Positions 60,101 to 64,000 of a DNA stretch of 64,000 nt are shown in pieces. How positions within the stretch are numbered: the first letter of the stretch is position 1; each line of letters starts with the position of its first letter. Location of the stretch: positions 274,168,960 through 274,232,959 of the forward strand of contig JAVHZZ010000002.1 of NCBI GenBank assembly GCA_036250195.1. Reading direction: 5' to 3'. The position numbers were made by a program, and so were the translations under genes. This DNA comes from Mixophyes australis (Eukaryota > Chordata > Amphibia > Anura > Limnodynastidae). The notes beneath the pieces were generated by a model, which was not told where the DNA came from, did not search any database, and was given only the letters and a program-made list of their open reading frames with translations.

Positions 60101-60523
60101 ATCAATCCAGTGTGTGTTAAACTTCTTCTTCCTAAGAATCTTCGGATTTCCAATGCCTTCCATGTGTCCTTGCTCAAACCTCTCATCATCAACCGTTTCT
60201 CGACTCCTCCTTCAGCACCTCAGCCAGTTCAAGTTCATCAGGAGGAAGATTTCGAGATTACTGAGATATTGGATGCAAAAATTTCGCGAGGAGTTCTCCG
60301 TTTCCTCGTTCATTGGAAGGGCTTTGGTCCTGAAGAGCGTTCATGGATCAAAGCTGAAGATCTTAATGCTTCAGCTCTTCTGAAGAAGTTTTATTCCAAA
60401 AATCCGGACAAGCCCCGTTCCAGGCGTTCTGTGCCCACCTTTAAAAGGGGGGGTACTGTCACTCACCGGACTGTGAGTGCTTCTTCTCGGACATTTAGGA
60501 ACCGTGGCCGTCCTCCATCCTGA
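57134..60523 (+). CDS. pol: Gypsy pol polyprotein: protease, RT, RNase H, integrase, chromodomain
   Basis: Made by -1 frameshift from gag; counted from the GTG at 57161 it has 1120 residues. Aspartic protease LIDSGAAGNF (about residue 38). RT with KLDLRGAYN, MPFGLCNAP and YLDDILIF (about 353). RNase H with EVDASNVGLGA (about 500) and TDHKNLSYL (about 572). Integrase zinc finger with HAGEH and CDLC (about 675-715), then catalytic Asp in MDFVTD, Asp in VSDRG and Glu in QTERVN with exactly 35 residues between the last two. The usual SNGQTE reads SNRQTE here. C-terminal chromodomain with FEITEILDAKI and FLVHWKGFGPEERSW (about 1030-1085), which steers integration to modified histones. The last 22 residues are read from the 3' LTR. 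No stops. Confidence 0.97.
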   Translation, partial: CQALTSSGEVKLGSLESSPSSMKLKVCAFDVTISFATKSFESQALIDSGAAGNFISRSLVNQWSLPVITLKTPITVTAIDGSRLINGLITQSTSPVTLQIGVLHHEEISFLILPVTTSPIVLGLPWLQCHSPQIDWRTPQVTSWGAECHHRCLSQVIPLKVQQSSISSSSPGLPPQYASFADVFDKAQSERLPPHRSWDCPIDLLPGKTPPRGRVYPLSLPETQATSEYIQENLQRGFIRPSTSPAGAGFFFVKKKDGSLRPCIDFRGLNTITIKNRYPIPLITELFDRIKGARIFTKLDLRGAYNLIRIRSGDEWKTAFNTRDGHYEYLVMPFGLCNAPAVFQGFINEIFRDLLYVCVVVYLDDILIFSQDLPSHHQHVAEVLSRLRKNSLFCKLEKCSFELPQIPFLGYIVSGVGLKMDPDKVNAVLHWPQPTTLRAIQRFLGFANYYRRFIQDFSSIASPIVALTRKGANTKQWSSEALQAFQVLKESFSSAPILRQPDVTLPFFLEVDASNVGLGAILSQRSEQQKFHPCAFYSRGLLPAEKNYTIGDKELLAIKAALEEWRYLLEGARHPVTIFTDHKNLSYLQSAQCLNPRQARWSLFFSRFELIITFKPAAKNKKADALSRAFLTSSDVEEVPNHAILDPKCISLAASSTKMLPFGKTLVPPTLRRKILSWFHASRFSGHAGEHKTFEILSRSYWWPSMRRDVKEFIASCDLCSQFKSSRRTPAGLLRPLPIPSKPWTHISMDFVTDLPPSKNYNTIWVVVDRFSKMAHFVPLSGLPSSSTLAEHFIKEIFRIHGCPSEIVSDRGVQFVSRFWRALCKTLGIRLALSSSYHPQSNRQTERVNQDLETFIRMFSSANQDNWVELLPWAEFAHNNMYHESSSKTPFFVVYGHHPSFPEFPALPPTQVPAVETACQTFRNIWSQVKTCLKKTSNKYKSFADKKRRAIPPLKIGDRVWLSTKNIRLKVPSMKFAPRFIGPYRIIQVINPVCVKLLLPKNLRISNAFHVSLLKPLIINRFSTPPSAPQPVQVHQEEDFEITEILDAKISRGVLRFLVHWKGFGPEERSWIKAEDLNASALLKKFYSKNPDKPRSRRSVPTFKRGGTVTHRTVSASSRTFRNRGRPPS
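60441..60456 (+). promoter_or_regulatory. Polypurine tract
   Basis: AAAAGGGGGGG (60443-60453), then TAC before the 3' LTR; primes plus-strand DNA. It lies inside the pol frame. Confidence 0.88.
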
Positions 60524-62393
60524 GGGTCTGCGCATGCGCAGCCCTTTCTAACCCTTCTGTGTATGTCCCTTTAACTTAATTGGCAGATCAGGCAACACTC
60601 CCTATATTAAGCACCTGTGGTCAATACCACGTTGCCTGATCTTGGAGTCTCATTCCCCATGAGCCTCTGAAGGTGTTCCTGTGTTTCCTCATGTATTCAG
60701 CGCTGCTGATTCCTGTGGTTTCCAAACCACTTCTACCTCTGTGGTTTCGAAACCACTTCTACTACTGTGGTTCCCATACCACTTCTACCCTCCTGTGTAT
60801 CATCGTGACTGTTAGCTGATTCCTAGCCGCTGCCTCCGTGCACTACAGTCTTCAAGCCACTTCAACTCTACCATATATCATTGTGACTGTTAGCTGATTC
60901 CTATCCGCTGCCTCCGTGCACTACAGTCTTCAATCTACATCTACTCACCTGTGCATCATCGTGACTGTTAGCTGATTCCTATCCGCTGCCTCCGTGCACT
61001 ACAGTCTTCAACCTGCAACTCGTCTGTGTTTCATCATGACTGTTAGCTGATTCCTATCCGCTGCCTCCGTGCACTACAGTCTTCAACCTGCAACTCGTCT
61101 GTGTTTCATCGTGACTGTTTGGCTGATTCCTATCCGCTGCCTCTGTGCGCTTCAGTCTTCAGCTCATCTCAACTCTCCCGTGTTTCCTCGAGACTGCTAC
61201 TACTATTGTTATCCGCTACTCTCCGTGATCATCAGTTCCAGCTCAACTCTGCTCTCCCGTGTCCCATCGTTACTGCACCTGCTGGTTGCTATTGGCTACC
61301 TCCGTGTGTCCGCAGAGTCCTGCTGCTGCTACTCCTCAGCTCTACTCGTCCTTCAACTGCTGATCCGCTCTCCATGCTTTCCTGTGTTCCCGCTGGTCTC
61401 TACCCGCCTGTCAGCATTGGATTCGTGTCTCACTACTTACCTCTCAGCTAGACCATCACTATTCTGCAGGGTCCTCCAGGAGTCCAGTTCCACACTCTAC
61501 TGATTCCTCTGCATTTGTTTCCCTGCTGGTCTACCTACCTGTGCGCTGCACCGACTTGACTACCGCTTCACCCATCCAGGGACTTCGCATCCTGCCGGCC
61601 TCCTGCCGTTCAGGTATCTCTGCACTCCTGTCTGACAGCCTGCTTCTGAACCAGGGTATGCATACTTCTCATTGACTGTGCTGGTGTATTGCATATCTTG
61701 CTGGACTGTGTTGGTTCTCCTCTGGAGTTGCTATCCGCTGAGTCTATTGCCATCATTGACTGTGTTATCTTGTGCCGGATTACCTCAAGAGACTTTCTAT
61801 TATTACAGTGCTGTTCAGTCATTTATATATTGTGCATATTAGTGTGGATCAAGTTTAAGGTGCCCGTGTATCTCCTGTGTTGCAGTCTCTCCCCGTGCTC
61901 CTCCTCACATATATATTCAGTGGTACAACTTGCTAGAGGCAGACCACTGATCCCTGTTCCCTGTGTCACTTGTTCCAGTATCCTTTCACATAGCAGTGGT
62001 ACAACTTGCTAACGCAGACCACTGACTCCCCGGATACCTCCACTTGGATTCCATTCCTTCACTAAGACAGCAGTACAACTTGCTATCCGCAGACCGCTGA
62101 CTCTCATCACCTCCTCGTTTCTGTTGGACATTCCTCCTCACTATAGCAGTGGTACAACTTGCTACCGCAGACCACTGACTACCTTCACGTGTCCTTTGTC
62201 CATACAGTTCCTCGTGTATTATTACCTCCATATTACCAGTGCTGCTAGTCATAGATTTTCCTAAGCATCTCATCATCTGCTATTTCCTGTTCCGTGATCA
62301 CCCTGCTACCAGAGTACCATATTACCACCTATATTGCTCTGGTAAGCCTATCACCTGGTGATCCCTGGGTAAAGACTCCTAGTGCCCGTGACA
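60457..62393 (+). repeat. 3' LTR of the Gypsy element
   Basis: Identical in length to the 5' LTR, with about 12 substitutions, several at CpG/TpG positions. Contains the pol stop at 60521-60523. The same sub-repeats and hairpins are present. Confidence 0.95.
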
Positions 62394-62398
62394 CCCCA
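62394..62398. other. Gypsy target-site duplication
   Basis: CCCCA, equal to 54259-54263. Removing one copy plus the element rejoins the LINE reading frame at NWRP followed by ITLL. Confidence 0.95.
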
Positions 62399-64000
62399 TC
62401 ACTCTTCTCAATACAGTCAGGAAGATTTTGGCGAAGGTACTTTTTAATAGAGTGATGCAGGTTTCCAGCCGGGTTGCTCTCTCCTTCTCAGCATTGCACT
62501 GTGAAGGGTCGAAGCACTTTCAGTACTGTCCTGGTGGTGCGGGAGGCCTTTGAGCGGTGTCGTTGTGGAGAGGTGGGGGAAGTACCTTTAGATCAGTTGA
62601 AGGCCTTTGATAGGGTAAATCATGAGTACCTTTGGGCTCTGCTTCTGTGGTATGGTCTTCCGGTCCAGGTGGTGAATTGGCTCCATACTATTTACAGACA
62701 AGCCGAGAGCTTCCCTCTTGTGAATGGTTGGGTGGGTCCATCCTTTGAGGTGAGCTCTGGAGTAAGGCAGGGTTGCCCCCTTAGCCCCCTCCTGTATGTG
62801 TTTGCCATAGATTCCTTCGTCCGAAGGGTTGACGGTGGCTCGTTAGGGGGAGTGCTGTTGGGGCCGGAGTGTCCTTTGAAGGTAGTGGCCTACACTGACG
62901 ATGTTACTGTTGTCTTGTAGAGTTCCGCAGAAACAATAGAGGTAACAACTCTGGTCTGCAGGTATTCCGAGGCCAGTGGCTCATTAGTAAACCAGGAAAA
63001 GAGTAAAGTTTTCTGGATGGGGGAGGATGGTTGTAAATTCAGCCTTCTAGACAGTCTCCACCGGGCTAGTGAAAAGATCAAAATTTTAGGGATTCAATTT
63101 GGCCCTGGCGATTATGCCAAGCAAAATTGGGAACTTAGGCTGGAGGAAGCTTCCCGGAAGGTAGAGCGCTGGAAGAGGTGGAAACATTCTTTCCGGGAAA
63201 GGGTGGACCTGGTCAAGACCTTCCTGATCCCAGTTTTCCTGTACATCAGCTATGTGAGTCTTTATAGTCTAGGGTTTATGCAGTTTTCTTCCAGTTGCTC
63301 TGGGGGAATAGGCTGAACCTGGTCAGGCGGGCTGTGACCTATCGGCCGAGGAAGGATGGTGGCCTGGGCATGATTAACCCAGTGCTTTTTTTCATCACAA
63401 CTTTTTTAAAGTTGCACCTGAGCAGTCTCCTAGTTGAGACCACGCCTCGGTGGGTGGGTAGTTTCAGGGTTTGGGTGGATCCTTTCCTCAGTGCATGGTA
63501 TGGGGGAGGCATGGCAAAAAGCTTCCGGGTCCGGAATGGGTATCTCCCGGCCTACATTTCCTTGGGATTGAAGTTGACAAGGCATTGGGGCCTGGGGGGC
63601 GGGGGAAGTCAGGAGCTCTTCTAGAAGGGAGCTGGAGAAGAGAGTCCTGCACTCCCATTTCTGGGTCCCGCTGTCACTGAGGGACTGCCCGGGTGATGTG
63701 AGTTCTGCTGGGCTTTCCCTGATCAATTCGGGGAGAATCTCGTTGAAGCTTTTGGATATTTAGAAGAGTCTCCGGGTCCGTGGGGATCCCCTGCCTTTCG
63801 AGATTTAGTTACCCTGAATGGGTCTATGGGGCATTCAAGGCCGAGTGGAGGGCTTTTGTTTTCTGTACCATTTTTTTAGTCAGTTTAGTGGTTAGATATT
63901 TCACGTGGAATGCACAGTGTCAGGTGTCCATCAGACATAAAATCCTTCCTTGTGAAGTGGTTGCGGGTGACATTCTCCACGAGGTGTGGAAACTGAGGGA
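62399..64000 (+). pseudogene. LINE ORF2: remainder of reverse transcriptase
   Basis: Continues directly from 54258 once the Gypsy element and one CCCCA copy are removed. Motifs: KAFDRVNHEYLW (RT catalytic Asp block), SSGVRQGCPLSPLLYVFAID and YTDDVTVVL (the (F/Y)XDD box, here YTDD). A TAG follows at 62918. Later frames carry KILGIQFGPGDYAKQNWE and WKRWKHSFRERVDLVKTFLI, the RT thumb region. More frame changes follow to the window edge, where ISIRHKILPCE and EVWKLR precede the zinc-binding C-terminus. Confidence 0.88.

Larger units (their letters stand above)
54264..62393 (+). mobile_element. Intact Gypsy/sushi-type chromovirus retrotransposon, 8130 bp
   Basis: LTRs of 1937 bp each (54264-56200 and 60457-62393), both TGTCACTC...GTGACA, with a perfect 5-bp duplication CCCCA at 54259-54263 and 62394-62398. 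Internal part: primer-binding site, gag, pol in the -1 frame, polypurine tract, no env. The integrase with C-terminal chromodomain places it among chromoviruses (Metaviridae, sushi-like). I count about 12 differences between the LTRs, roughly 0.6 percent, so insertion is recent and this is the youngest clear event in the window. Both ORFs are open. Confidence 0.97.
33057..64000 (+). mobile_element. Tx1-like LINE (L1-related), interrupted by three elements, runs off the right edge
   Basis: Segments 33057-37217, 52057-54258 and 62399-64000 join into one element. ORF1 has a long Ser/Thr/Pro-rich region and two CCHC-type knuckles. ORF2 has an APE-type endonuclease and a reverse transcriptase. Element E splits ORF1. 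The Gypsy element splits ORF2 at NWRP, where the reading resumes as ITLLNTVRK-type sequence after its 5-bp duplication. A hAT MITE sits in the 5' part of ORF1. Frameshifts and stops are spread through both ORFs. The zinc-binding C-terminus lies beyond the window but is represented by fragments at 14137-14694 and 16420-17109. Confidence 0.82.

Overview
This is a vertebrate nuclear genome window made almost entirely of transposable elements. I recognise no host-gene exon. The mix points to an amphibian, most likely a frog: BED-finger hAT transposons with long internal tandem repeats, PIF/Harbinger-like elements and palindromic MITEs, Tx1-type LINEs with zinc-knuckle ORF1 proteins, a chromodomain Gypsy element, Helitrons and tRNA-like SINE heads. 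That placement is inference; no host gene confirms it.

Layout, left to right. 1-2979 is non-coding with a G-rich minisatellite. 2984-10980 is a complete two-LTR provirus with a broken gag and no recognisable pol. 10985-12818 is non-coding with a second minisatellite. 12819-15299 is a chimeric hAT bounded by two inverted copies of the same 5' end. 15844-17111 is a 5'-truncated Tx1-like LINE on the minus strand, itself hit by a 166-bp hAT MITE. 17123-19181 is the least repetitive stretch. 19198-20507 is a giant inverted repeat (arms about 0.5 kb) between 16-bp direct repeats.

From 20536 to the right edge lies one multi-level nest. hAT A (from 20536) is split by hAT C (21934-27813, target duplication ATGACGAT), by Harbinger-like element F (28891-32980), and then by a Tx1-like LINE beginning about 33057. 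That LINE is split by a hAT MITE (33637-34361), by the 14.8-kb terminal-inverted-repeat element E (37218-52056) in its ORF1, and by an intact Gypsy/sushi retrotransposon (54264-62393) in the reverse transcriptase of its ORF2. Element E holds Helitron ends, a palindromic 42-bp minisatellite, a hAT MITE, an almost complete but frameshifted hAT (D, 41293-45955, cut by a palindromic MITE), a Harbinger MITE and five tRNA-like modules. The deepest chain is hAT A > LINE > E > hAT D > MITE, each level shown by matching flanks or coding sequence that resumes on the far side.

Only the Gypsy element looks functional. It has two 1937-bp LTRs differing at about a dozen sites by eye, a 310-codon gag with a zinc knuckle and a 1120-codon pol (protease, RT, RNase H, integrase, chromodomain). 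The gag-pol junction carries a slippery heptamer followed by an H-type pseudoknot. A 10-nt site touching the gag start is complementary to the predicted RNA 5' end, as expected for Tf1/sushi-type self-priming.
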